A stretch of 64,000 bases of DNA from Mesorhizobium sp. AR10 (GTDB lineage Bacteria; Pseudomonadota; Alphaproteobacteria; Rhizobiales; Rhizobiaceae), in NCBI RefSeq assembly GCF_024746795.1, contig NZ_CP080524.1, forward strand, positions 5,372,001 to 5,436,000, in the 5' to 3' direction. Within the stretch, counting starts at the first letter, position 1. Each line of letters starts with the position of its first letter. Shown in pieces: positions 1 through 7,551 of this stretch. The translations under genes were made by a program, and so were the position numbers. The notes beneath the pieces were generated by a model that ran no database searches, had not been told where the DNA came from, and saw only the letters and a program-made list of their open reading frames with translations.

Positions 1-1
1 C

Positions 2-472
2 CACACCGTGGCGCGACGCACGCGGCTGAAATTCGGCGAGGAGGATATCGTTGCCCGGGTTTCGGTGCGGCCGGACGGTCGGTTCCAGATGGCGCTGGAC
101 ACACCATATGACAGCGTCAATTCGCATGATCTTCGCACCGTCCCCCGCCTCGCCCGCTGGCCCGGCCACGTCACCGTGTTCGAAGGCGCCGTCGGCTACA
201 ACTTCGCCGTTTCGGACCCGCTGGCGCGGGCCGACGAGGCCGCTGCCAGCTCCGACAGCCTGCGCGCGCCGATGCCTGGCCTGGTCAAGCTGGTGCGCGC
301 GGCAAAGGGCGATGTGGTGAGCAAGGGCCAGCCGCTGCTGATCCTGGAGGCGATGAAGATGGAGCACACGATTTCCGCAACCCATGACGGGGTGATCGCC
401 GAGATCGCAGCCGAGGGCGCGCAGGTCACCGACGGGACGGTGCTGGTGCGCTTTGCCGAGGAAGCAGCGTAG
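2..472 (+). CDS. Biotin-containing subunit of an acyl-CoA carboxylase (C-terminal part only)
   Basis: The reading frame is open at the window edge, so only the last ~156 codons are present. The C-terminus is a biotinyl carrier domain with the hallmark EAMKMEH; the lysine that would carry biotin is codon 356-358. The linker before it resembles the BT/linker region of methylcrotonyl-, propionyl- and acetyl-CoA carboxylase alpha chains. These subunits carboxylate biotin with ATP and bicarbonate and hand CO2 to a carboxyltransferase beta subunit in the cytoplasm. A methylcrotonyl-CoA carboxylase (leucine catabolism) is my favoured reading, but the visible part cannot separate the alternatives, and the partner gene would lie outside the window. 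The biotin domain call is very secure; the substrate is not. Confidence 0.9.
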   Translation, partial: HTVARRTRLKFGEEDIVARVSVRPDGRFQMALDTPYDSVNSHDLRTVPRLARWPGHVTVFEGAVGYNFAVSDPLARADEAAASSDSLRAPMPGLVKLVRAAKGDVVSKGQPLLILEAMKMEHTISATHDGVIAEIAAEGAQVTDGTVLVRFAEEAA

Positions 473-562
473 GTGGCTTTTCCCTAAATAGGGGAGCAGG
501 AATGCCGCGCCGTCGAAACTCGAGGAGATAGCGAGCGGCAAGGCACAGGTTAGAGCCCCAGC

Positions 563-607
563 GGCCCGGTGTCCTGGATGTTGTGTACCCCTCAACGACA
601 CCGGGCC
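563..607. other. Strong inverted repeat in the 440-bp gap after the carboxylase gene
   Basis: The 440 bp between the carboxylase stop and the LivK-type gene hold no convincing protein gene. An 11-bp perfect inverted repeat (arms 563-573 and 597-607, arm GGCCCGGTGTC) encloses a 23-nt loop. No T-run follows it, so it is not an obvious intrinsic terminator. It could end carboxylase transcription or be part of a structured RNA that continues to the terminator at 776-795. Confidence 0.5.
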
Positions 608-662
608 TTGCCGGCCACAGTGAAGTGAGAAGATGCCGGCACGCCAAGATACTTATGCTACT

Positions 663-795
663 GCTAATGTAATCGGAACACAGCCATAAGGCGAGGCATT
701 GGGCTAACCGCACTTACCCGCAACATGCGCTTTCCGGATGGCATCCAACTCTCCCCTTCATCCTGGCCGAGACTGCCCGCCTCGGCGGGTTTTTG
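663..795 (+). ncRNA. Candidate small RNA ending at an intrinsic terminator
   Basis: An intrinsic terminator on the plus strand (776-795) has no protein gene just upstream of it: the carboxylase stop is 300 bp away. The segment before it carries a pyrimidine-rich stretch around 748-765 (CTCTCCCCTTCATCC) directly in front of the terminator hairpin. Unpaired C/U-rich stretches before a terminator are typical of rhizobial trans-acting sRNAs that target ribosome binding sites. I could not match it to a named family. The 5' end is a guess, and a long carboxylase 3' UTR is the alternative. Confidence 0.25.
776..795 (+). terminator. Rho-independent terminator
   Basis: Six-bp GC stem CCCGCC/GGCGGG with a 2-nt gap, followed directly by TTTTTG. 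Orientation is plus strand. The nearest upstream plus-strand gene is the carboxylase at 2-472, which leaves room for a separate small transcript. Confidence 0.7.
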
Positions 796-860
796 TTGGT
801 CATGACAACGATCTGAATACGAGCCGGATAAAGAAAAAACTTCAATGTTTTCAAATGAAA

Positions 861-883
861 ATGGCCGGGACAAGCCCGGCCAT
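861..883 (-). terminator. Terminator hairpin after the LivK-type gene
   Basis: Nine-bp perfect stem ATGGCCGGG/CCCGGCCAT with a 5-nt loop. Read on the minus strand it is followed by TTTCATTTG. It lies 30 bp past the stop codon of the minus-strand gene at 913-2035. Confidence 0.7.
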
Positions 884-912
884 CTTTGGATGCCGCTCGG
901 TGACGCCGGCTA

Positions 913-2035
913 TCAGGGCTGGATCGGCGCGTATTTGCCGTCGTGCCACTGGTTGATGTCATAGCTGGCGTTCTTGAGGTCGCCCTTCTCGTCGAAGGTG
1001 ACCGAACCGACCACGGTGCTGATCGGCTGGCCGTTCTTCAGCGCTTCGGCGACCTTGGCCGGATCGTCGCTGCCGGCGCGCTTGATGCCCTCGGCGAAGG
1101 CCTGGATCACGGCATAGGAGAACAGCGTGAAGCCCTCCGGTACGAAGCCGCCCGCCTTGATCTTGGCGATGGCTTCCTTGGCTTCGGGTTTGGCCTGCGG
1201 ATCCGACGGGAAGACGAACATGGTGCCCTCGCCGGCCGGGCCGGCAACCTGCCAGAATTCCGGCGAGGCGATCGAGTCCGGCATGATCAGCTGGAACTTG
1301 ACGCTCTGCTCGGCCGACTGACGCAGGATCAGGCCGGCCTCGGGATGATAGCCGCCGAAATACACGACATCGGCCTTCAGCTCCTTGAGCTTGGTGACCA
1401 GAGCCGAATAGTCCTTGTCGCCGGCATTGATGCCTTCGTAGAGAACTTCGTTGAGGCCGCCGGCATTCATCGTTGCCTTGACGGCATCGGCCACGCCTTG
1501 CCCGTAGGCGCTCTTGTCATGCAGGATGACGACGTTCTTGCCGGCATATTTCTTGGCGATCCATGGACCGATGAAGGCGCCCTGCGCATCGTCGCGCGTG
1601 TAGAGACGCATGATCGTCGGCCAGCCGGCCTTCGCCGCCGCATCGGTCAGCACAGGATTGGAAGACGCCGGGCTCATCATCAGCGTACCGGCTTCGGCGT
1701 AGACGGCGGAAGCCGGAATGCTCGACCCCGAGCAGGCATGGCCATCGACGAACTTGGGTGCCGTTGGCGACGATGCGGTTGGCAACCGAAACCGCCTGTT
1801 TGGGATCGCACTGGTCGTCCTGGACGTCGAGCTTGATCTGGCGACCTTCGACGCCGCCCGCCGCATTGATCGCGTCGACGGCGGCTTGCGCCCCTTGCTT
1901 GAACTGGTCACCGATTGTGGCCAACTGTCCCGTCATCGGTCCGACCACCGAAAAGGTGATGTCATCGGCGAAGGCGACCGGCGCGCTCATCATCAGGCCA
2001 AATATGGCCGCGTTCAAAATACTCAATTTTTTCAT
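913..2035 (-). pseudogene. Branched-chain amino acid ABC transporter substrate-binding protein (LivK type), frameshifted
   Basis: Periplasmic type-1 binding protein of the Leu/Ile/Val family. The N-terminal part starts at ATG 2035 behind a GGAGGAG ribosome site and has a signal peptide ending APVAFA-D, then the family's VGPMTGQLATIG and IKLDVQDDQCDPKQA blocks. Near 1756-1758 (a GGG run) the frame breaks: the first frame reads VANGTQVRRWP, while the continuation KFVDGHACSGSS is in another frame. Removing one base there restores NGTKFVDGH and a normal ~373-residue protein ending DINQWHDGKYAPIQP. The rest looks intact, so this is either a recent one-base frameshift or a sequencing error. No permease or ATPase genes accompany it, but orphan LivK genes are common in rhizobia. 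Confidence 0.85.
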
Positions 2036-2173
2036 GGCGATGGAACTCCTCCCAGTCTCGCGCAGCCGTTCCGGCCGCGCTTCTTTCAGAGGGCGGGACA
2101 ATTTCATCCTTCACCGGATATGTCTTGGCGCATCGGCAGCGCTCGATTGGGCCTGTGACGCAACCGGAAAGCC

Positions 2174-2213
2174 AAAAGCCGCGCCGGCCTTGTTCCGGCC
2201 GGTCGCGGCTTTT
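2174..2213. terminator. Long palindromic hairpin, probable bidirectional terminator
   Basis: The arms read AAAAGCCGCG and CGCGGCTTTT, continuing with CCGGCC/GGCCGG toward a short loop, so the structure has A- and T-runs at its two ends. It sits in the 363-bp gap between the start of the LivK-type gene and the end of the Sel1 protein gene, 186 bp past the latter's stop. It could end minus-strand transcription from 2399-2665. I see nothing else in this gap. Confidence 0.5.
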
Positions 2214-2398
2214 GCCTGTCGAGCTTTCCCCAGCGCCCCCGCGCCACGGAAGCCCGCTCGCTTCCCTGTCTCGCGCGGCTTGGCCAATTTTGCCTGCCGC
2301 ATTCTTGGTCTTGTCCCTGGCGGGCCGGCTGTCTTGCGCAGCCTTGACCCGAAGCGTTCCTGCCTCAGTGTCCCCTTGGAGTGGGGACCCCAGAAAAC

Positions 2399-2665
2399 TC
2401 AGTGCATCGTCATCCATTCGCGGGCTTCGCGCAGCGCCCTGGCGATCTCGACCTTCGACATGGCAGCCGACAGTTCCGAGCGCAGTTCGGCGGCGCGGAC
2501 CGAGCCCTTGATCGCGGCGATGTTGAACCATTTGTGGGCGGCGACGACGTCGGTCTCGCAATCGCGGCCCGTCGCATACATCATGCCCAGTTCGAAAAGA
2601 ATGTCGGCCTGGGCAGTTGCACCCATGGCGCCGAAGCCGGCTTCAAGCATTTCAAAACGTGCCAT
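2399..2665 (-). CDS. Small Sel1-like repeat protein
   Basis: An 88-residue protein without signal peptide. The centre (LFELGMMYATGR...AAHKWFNIAAIKG) has the spacing of one Sel1/TPR-like repeat (AxxxLGxxYxxG...AxxWxxxAA). Such short single-repeat proteins are widely conserved in rhizobia with no assigned biochemical role; the fold suggests a protein-protein contact. The rest is helical and charged. It stands alone, with a long AT-richer gap upstream. The ATG at 2665 is used because the repeat follows it with normal spacing. Family membership is fairly secure; function is unknown. Confidence 0.75.
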   Translation of the reverse strand: MARFEMLEAGFGAMGATAQADILFELGMMYATGRDCETDVVAAHKWFNIAAIKGSVRAAELRSELSAAMSKVEIARALREAREWMTMH

Positions 2666-3106
2666 TTTAGTCCCCTGTTCTGGCTCCCGAGAGCTGCCTC
2701 CTTCTGTCCCTTGGTGTCCCTAGGGGAGCCGCTCTTTCGATGCCTCCGAGAATGCAGCGGAGGCTTGAATCCGTCGTTAAATGGCGTGCTTAATTTGAGG
2801 AAAACAAAGCTAAAACAAGAGGTAAACGCGAAAATTCGTTAAGGATACAAAGCCAGCTGTCGCGCCGTTTCGCGCAAAATTTGAAGAAAATTTGCGAGGT
2901 GCGGGTCAAGACTCCGCTAACCACGGCAGACAAAGGCAGCATGGTGATCGTTTCATTTCGGGCTGAAATCAACGGTCGGGGCCGCCATAAATCGTGAAAC
3001 CTTCCGTGGCGGCACCGCTTTTGTTTTGCCAGGAGCTGGACTAGCTTACGTTTGCGTAAGGGGCAGACAGGGACGGAACACCCCGCAACCCATAGGGAGG
3101 ACATAC
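2666..3106. other. Gap of 441 bp without a gene
   Basis: It separates two divergently transcribed small genes, so it must carry promoters for both. The part around 2780-2900 is clearly AT-richer than the surroundings, with several AAATTTG-like stretches. I recognise no RNA gene, repeat or operator. Confidence 0.5.
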
Positions 3107-3448
3107 ATGTTTCGAAAAGTGAGCTTGGCCCTCTCGGCCACAGTGATGATGGCCGGGGCGGCATGGGCCGACCCGATCGAAGGCAACTGGAAGACGCAGG
3201 CCGGTTCCACGGCGGAGATCGCCGGCGGCGGCTCGTTTTCCATCACGCTCAAATCCGGCAAACATGCCGGCAAGAACATCGGCTCGTTCAAGGCGGCAGG
3301 CGCCAACAAATACACCGGCACCATAACCGACCCGGACACCGACAAGACCTATTCCGGCAAGGCGACGCTTTCAGGCACCTCGCTCAAGATGAGCGGCTGC
3401 GTGCTCGGCGGTCTGATCTGCAGGAGCCAGACCTGGCACAAGCTCTGA
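3107..3448 (+). CDS. DUF2147 family exported protein
   Basis: A 113-residue protein with a signal peptide (cleavage expected after MAGAAWA) and a small beta-rich domain of the DUF2147 type: the opening PIEGNWKT, the G/T/K-rich middle with DPDTDKTYSG, and the ending LKMSGCVLGGLICRSQTW. Two cysteines near the C-terminus could form a disulfide in the periplasm. DUF2147 proteins are common in alphaproteobacteria and have no established activity. The start at 3107 is set by an AGGGAGG ribosome site just upstream and by the signal peptide. A terminator follows the stop within ~25 bp, so the gene is probably monocistronic. Confidence 0.85.
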   Translation: MFRKVSLALSATVMMAGAAWADPIEGNWKTQAGSTAEIAGGGSFSITLKSGKHAGKNIGSFKAAGANKYTGTITDPDTDKTYSGKATLSGTSLKMSGCVLGGLICRSQTWHKL

Positions 3449-3473
3449 TCATTTGCATTTCAACGACATGAAG

Positions 3474-3498
3474 ACGGGGCCTTCGGAGGCCCCGTTTT
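3474..3498 (+). terminator. Rho-independent terminator after the DUF2147 gene
   Basis: Eight-bp stem ACGGGGCC/GGCCCCGT with a TTCGGA loop, followed by TTTTCG. Confidence 0.85.
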
Positions 3499-3672
3499 CG
3501 TTTGCGTCAGCTGTCGTGGTCGATGAGACCGGACATGCGGGCTTACGTTTACCCGGCGGACAGCAGAGGTCAAAACACCGTCAATCAGTTTGAACCGCAG
3601 ATGAACGCCGGCATCAGAGCCGGTTCAGTTGCATCAGGGCATTCTTGTGCGTGTTGAAGGAGACACCACGCA

Positions 3673-3831
3673 ATGCTCGCCCGCCGCTTCACCATCGTCT
3701 GCCTGCTGATGAGCCTGTTCGGTATGTTCTTCGCCATCCTCGTCGCCGAAGCCGGTCGCCCGGCTCGCTCCTGGGATGTAGCCAATTCCAACGCCTGCCG
3801 GTTCGGTTGTCCGAACCACCTTCGCAACTGA
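3673..3831 (+). CDS. Small membrane or secreted protein, 52 residues
   Basis: A short frame starting at ATG 3673, about 10 nt after AAGGAGA. The product begins MLARRFTIVCLLMSLFG and continues with a hydrophobic stretch of about 20 residues (one membrane segment or signal peptide), then a polar tail with two cysteines (NACRFGCPNH). The good ribosome site and a positive-inside N-terminus argue for a real gene. A hairpin with arms TGAACCG/CGGTTCA lies in the leader (about 3591-3629) and might regulate it. I recognise no family. It could be noise, since short frames occur by chance in GC-rich DNA. Confidence 0.45.
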   Translation: MLARRFTIVCLLMSLFGMFFAILVAEAGRPARSWDVANSNACRFGCPNHLRN

Positions 3832-3863
3832 ACCCGACAGACACCCTAGAAAAAGCAAAAGCC

Positions 3864-4058
3864 ATGAACCGCATCGCCGCCAACGCCCTCAAGACCCTTC
3901 GGCTCCTGCCGCGGGCGGCGCTCATCCTGACGCTGCTTGCAGCGCCGGTTCTGGCCGTGCCGATGATGCGCGCCGATGCCGGCTCGACGATCGAGGCGCC
4001 GGCTATGAAGAAGAACGGCGTTGGCTTCGTGCTGCTGGTCAGCCTGCAACGCGGGTAA
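3864..4058 (+). CDS. Small exported hypothetical protein, 64 residues
   Basis: The frame starts at ATG 3864, 32 bp after the preceding small gene. It encodes a typical Sec signal (LLPRAALILTLLAAPVLA) followed by a short tail with no recognisable domain. The ribosome site is weak. The pair of small exported proteins in front of amn could form a unit. I recognise no homolog, so both existence and function are uncertain. Confidence 0.35.
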   Translation: MNRIAANALKTLRLLPRAALILTLLAAPVLAVPMMRADAGSTIEAPAMKKNGVGFVLLVSLQRG

Positions 4059-4145
4059 GAAGGCAAAAAGAGAAAAAACGTCGCTTTGGCCGGGTTCGGC
4101 CGCCATACCCCTCCCAACCGCACGTCCAAGTCTCTATATTGAGCC

Positions 4146-5651
4146 ATGGAAAAGCGAATCTATCCCCAAGCTATCGAATCTGTCGTCATGCCGGAGCCTT
4201 TTGGCCGGCAAAGTTTCAATGATGCCAAAAAAGCCGTCGCTGCGTTGCAGGTCCTCTACGACCGCAATACCAAATTCCTGCGCGACTCGTTTGCAGCACT
4301 CGCCGCAGCAGGCGGCGACAACAGCAAGCGCTACCGCGCCTTCTATCCCGAGATCGGCGTCACCACGAACTCGTTCACCCAGATCGACTCGCGGCAGGCC
4401 TATGGCCACATGCCGACGCCGGGGCATTTCTCGACCACCATCACCCAGCCTGCCTTGTTCGAAAGCTATCTCACCGAACAGCTGCGCCTGATCATGCGCA
4501 ACCACGGCGTTGCGGTCACGGTGTCGGAATCGACCACGCCGATTCCGCTGCATTTCGCCTTCCTCGAAGGCACGCATGTCGATGGTGCGGCAGCCGAGCG
4601 CATCAAGCGGCCGATCCGCGACCTGTTCGATGTGCCGGATCTCGACGGCACCGACGACCAGATCGCCAACGGCACATTCGAAGTGGCTTTCGGCGAAACA
4701 CGCCCGCTGGCACCGTTCACGGCGCAACGCATCGACTATTCGCTGCACCGGTTGTCGCACTATACAGCGACCACGCCACAGCATTTCCAGAACTTCGTAC
4801 TGTTCACCAACTACCAGTTCTATATCGATGAATTCGTCGCCCGCGCCCGCGACCTGATGGCGAAGGGCGGCGGCGGATATGCGGAATTCGTCGAACCGGG
4901 CAACGTCGTCACCAAGGCCGGGCAAAGCGCGCCCAGCGAAGGTGTGGCGGCGCCGCGGCTGCCGCAGATGCCTGCCTATCACCTGAAGAAGCCGAACCAT
5001 GGCGGCATCACCATGGTCAATATCGGCGTCGGCCCCTCCAACGCCAAGACGATCACCGACCATATAGCGGTGCTCAGGCCGCATGCCTGGCTGATGCTCG
5101 GCCATTGCGCCGGCCTGCGCAACACCCAGGCGCTGGGCGACTATGTGCTGGCGCATGCCTATGTCAGGGAGGATCATGTCCTCGACGACGACCTTCCGGT
5201 CTGGGTGCCGATCCCGCCGCTGGCCGAGATCCAGGTAGCGTTGCAGGAAGCGGTCGCCGAGGTCACCGGCCTGTCAGGCTACGATCTCAAGCGCATCATG
5301 CGCACCGGCACCGTCGCCACCATCGACAACCGCAACTGGGAACTGCGCGACCAGCGCGGGCCGGTGCAGCGGCTGTCGCAGTCGCGCGCGATCGCACTCG
5401 ACATGGAATCGGCGACGATCGCGGCCAATGGCTTCCGTTTCCGGGTACCCTACGGCACCCTGCTTTGCGTTTCCGACAAGCCGCTGCACGGCGAACTGAA
5501 GCTCCCCGGCATGGCGACCGAGTTCTACAAGCGGCAAGTGGCGCAGCATTTGACCATCGGCATCAGGGCGATGGAGAAGCTCGCCGAGATGCCGATGGAG
5601 CGGCTGCATTCGCGCAAGCTGAGAAGCTTTTCGGAGACGGCGTTCCAATAG
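4146..5651 (+). CDS. amn: AMP nucleosidase
   Basis: A 501-residue cytoplasmic enzyme that hydrolyses AMP to adenine and ribose 5-phosphate, a purine salvage and adenylate-pool control step. The N-terminal half (residues ~20-200) is the AMP-nucleosidase-specific domain (FYPEIGVTTNSFTQIDSR and GHFSTTITQP blocks). The C-terminal half is the PNP/UDP phosphorylase fold, with GHCAGLRNTQ and the ALDMESATIAANGFR block that contains the nucleobase/ribose-binding Met-Glu. Length matches the proteobacterial family (about 480-500). The start at 4146 gives the normal N-terminus, although the ribosome site is weak. The next gene starts 59 bp on; no functional link is evident. Confidence 0.93.
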   Translation: MEKRIYPQAIESVVMPEPFGRQSFNDAKKAVAALQVLYDRNTKFLRDSFAALAAAGGDNSKRYRAFYPEIGVTTNSFTQIDSRQAYGHMPTPGHFSTTITQPALFESYLTEQLRLIMRNHGVAVTVSESTTPIPLHFAFLEGTHVDGAAAERIKRPIRDLFDVPDLDGTDDQIANGTFEVAFGETRPLAPFTAQRIDYSLHRLSHYTATTPQHFQNFVLFTNYQFYIDEFVARARDLMAKGGGGYAEFVEPGNVVTKAGQSAPSEGVAAPRLPQMPAYHLKKPNHGGITMVNIGVGPSNAKTITDHIAVLRPHAWLMLGHCAGLRNTQALGDYVLAHAYVREDHVLDDDLPVWVPIPPLAEIQVALQEAVAEVTGLSGYDLKRIMRTGTVATIDNRNWELRDQRGPVQRLSQSRAIALDMESATIAANGFRFRVPYGTLLCVSDKPLHGELKLPGMATEFYKRQVAQHLTIGIRAMEKLAEMPMERLHSRKLRSFSETAFQ

Positions 5652-5710
5652 AACCGACGGGACATTTCGCCATCTTGATTGGGCCGTATTTCTGGCGATA
5701 ACGACACGAG

Positions 5711-6745
5711 ATGGCAGGCGTTCGAAACATGATGGCTTCGGTGGCATTCCTCGCAATGCTTGCCTGCTCGGTCGGTCTGGTGGCCGGGTTTTTCGGCTTC
5801 CTGCACCCTGCTTTTGATTCCTTCGCGCATTTCCGCGTCCATCTGGCCGTGCTGATGGCGCTTTGCGCGCTGCCGCTGCTTGCCACCTCGTTTCGCCTGC
5901 AGGCGGCCGTAGCCTTGCTTTTTGCAGTGGCTGCCTTCGCCACCACGTTGAACGCACTGCCGCGGCTGTGGCCGGTCCAGGCGGCCAATGAACCCAAGCC
6001 TGGCGACCAGATGGTCTACAGCCTGCTGCAGATGAATTTGCGCTTCGACAATCCGACGCCGAAGAAGGTGCTGTCGCTGATCGGCCGGACCAATCCCGAC
6101 GTGATCACCCTGGACGAAGTGTCAGCGATGTGGACGACCGAGCTTGGCTATATCAGCAGCGCATATCCATACCGGATCCTCTGTCCCTACCCCAACGGCA
6201 TGTTCGGCGTCGCGCTGCTCTCGCGGCGACCCTTTGCCGCCGGCACCGAACCGCGTTGCGAGCGGCGCGGCGCGATGGCGATAGCGACCGTCGACTTCGG
6301 TGGCATTGGCGTCGATGTCGCCGCGATTCATCTCAGCTGGCCGTGGCCACGCGAGCAGTACTGGCAGATCGGTGAGCTTGCGCAATCGCTCTCCTCTCTC
6401 GGCGAGACGGCCATCATGGCGGGTGACTGCAACGCCGTGCCGTGGAGTGCGGCCGTCCGGCGCGTCGCTTCGCTCGGAAAGCTGACCATCATGCCGTCGG
6501 CCGGACCGACCTGGCTCTATATCAAGCTGCCGGATTTCCTGCGGCGCTTCGCCGGACTGCCGATCGACCAGGTGTTCAGCAAGGGCGCTATCATGATCCA
6601 CTCGGTCGCGAGGATGGAGGACACCGGCTCCGACCACCTGCCGGTGTTGGTGGAGTTCTCGCTGCCGTCGCAAGAAAAGAAGCCGGTCGAAGAGGACGTA
6701 ACCGCAACCGTATCCCTGACCCAGGCCAGCAGGACGCGCGGCTGA
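5711..6745 (+). CDS. Membrane-anchored endonuclease/exonuclease/phosphatase family protein
   Basis: A 344-residue protein with two or three hydrophobic segments in residues ~5-85 followed by an EEP-fold catalytic domain. Visible EEP motifs are LLQMNLRF (Asn), TLDEVS (metal-binding Glu), AIHLSWPWP, GDCNAVPWS (Asp/Asn) and the terminal SDHLPVLVEF (Asp-His). The layout matches membrane-tethered EEP proteins of rhizobia, in which the domain probably faces the periplasm. The family includes DNases, sphingomyelinase-like lipases and phosphoinositide phosphatases, so the substrate cannot be told. ATG 5729 is an alternative start. The gene converges on the DUF922 gene with a palindromic repeat between. 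Confidence 0.85.
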   Translation: MAGVRNMMASVAFLAMLACSVGLVAGFFGFLHPAFDSFAHFRVHLAVLMALCALPLLATSFRLQAAVALLFAVAAFATTLNALPRLWPVQAANEPKPGDQMVYSLLQMNLRFDNPTPKKVLSLIGRTNPDVITLDEVSAMWTTELGYISSAYPYRILCPYPNGMFGVALLSRRPFAAGTEPRCERRGAMAIATVDFGGIGVDVAAIHLSWPWPREQYWQIGELAQSLSSLGETAIMAGDCNAVPWSAAVRRVASLGKLTIMPSAGPTWLYIKLPDFLRRFAGLPIDQVFSKGAIMIHSVARMEDTGSDHLPVLVEFSLPSQEKKPVEEDVTATVSLTQASRTRG

Positions 6746-6798
6746 AATTTCCAAAGCGCGTCGCGTGGAGACGTATCCAGTCGCCGCGCTTCAAGTCT

Positions 6799-6880
6799 TT
6801 GTTTTTATGCATGTCGTTATCCCAAAAACCGCTGCGCGCCCTCGGGTCAAGCCCGAGGGCATGCTTTTGGGCGACATGCA
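6799..6880 (+). repeat. Palindromic intergenic repeat, copy A
   Basis: One of six copies in this window of a unit with outer arms ATGCATGTCG/CGACATGCA and inner arms CCCAAAA/TTTTGGG, preceded by TTTGTTTTT. This copy carries an extra inner hairpin (GCCCTCGGG-TCAA-CCCGAGGGC) in its loop. A looser 5' part (AAAGCGCGTCGCGTGG...) extends back to about 6754. Its right end directly abuts the stop codon of the minus-strand DUF922 gene. Confidence 0.9.
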
Positions 6881-7486
6881 TTAGCGCTTGCGTATCAGAG
6901 CATTGACGAGGTGCTCGACATGGCCACCGTCGCGATGCTCGCGCGCGTCGAAGGCGTTCTGCTTCGCCTCGTATTCGGCATAGATGGCGCTGATCCGGCG
7001 CTTGGCCTCGCGGCGCGTCCTGCTGCACAACAAGTTGTCGGCAAACGCCAGGCCGGTGATCGATTTCCCGGTAGCCCGCATCATTTCCCTGGCGATGCGG
7101 CCATGGGTGTGTTCATGGGCACGGGTGCCGGCGAAAAACCGCTTCCAGCGCTTTTGCAGCGCCGGCGTTATGGCTGAGGCCATGTGAGGAAAGGTGTAGG
7201 TGATTTCGAGCGTTCCATCGGCCTGACGCAGGCGACAGACGCCATCCTCGCGGCTGATATTGATGTCCCAATTGGCGACATAACCAGTCTGGGCGATGGC
7301 GCGCGTCATGAAGCCTTGCTTCGGCCCCTTGCGATCCATGGCCTCGACCAGGGCTTTGCCCGTGGTTCCGGTGATGTCGTAGGTCCGCTCCCTGACCAGC
7401 ACCTTGATGCCGGCGGATGCCGGCGCTGCGTGGGCGCACAGTGCGCCGGCCGCCACAAGGCATGTCAGAATTGCCAGCCGCATCAT
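6881..7486 (-). CDS. DUF922 family secreted zincin-like protein
   Basis: A 201-residue protein with a signal peptide (LAILTCLVAAGALCAHAAPASA) and a DUF922 domain, annotated in families as predicted secreted Zn-dependent protease. The motif HEHTH fits the zinc-binding HExxH pattern. A C-terminal arginine- and glutamate-rich helix (RREAKRRISAIYAEYEAK) follows. Two ATG codons are possible at 7486 and 7483; GGAGAGG lies just upstream, which rules out longer frames. No activity has been established for the family as far as I know. It lies downstream of the ETF-ubiquinone oxidoreductase gene on the same strand but is separated by 65 bp and functionally unrelated. Confidence 0.85.
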   Translation of the reverse strand: MMRLAILTCLVAAGALCAHAAPASAGIKVLVRERTYDITGTTGKALVEAMDRKGPKQGFMTRAIAQTGYVANWDINISREDGVCRLRQADGTLEITYTFPHMASAITPALQKRWKRFFAGTRAHEHTHGRIAREMMRATGKSITGLAFADNLLCSRTRREAKRRISAIYAEYEAKQNAFDAREHRDGGHVEHLVNALIRKR

Positions 7487-7551
7487 CACCTCTCCACACG
7501 CAGAGGTCAGGGAAACACAAGCGCGAGGCAGTTTCAACAGGCCCGTGCGGC

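Noticed and set aside
480..800. Possible tmRNA or SRP RNA in the first gene-free region
   Set aside because: No tag-peptide coding sequence, tRNA-like acceptor or SRP core motif could be found; kept only as an unnamed sRNA candidate.
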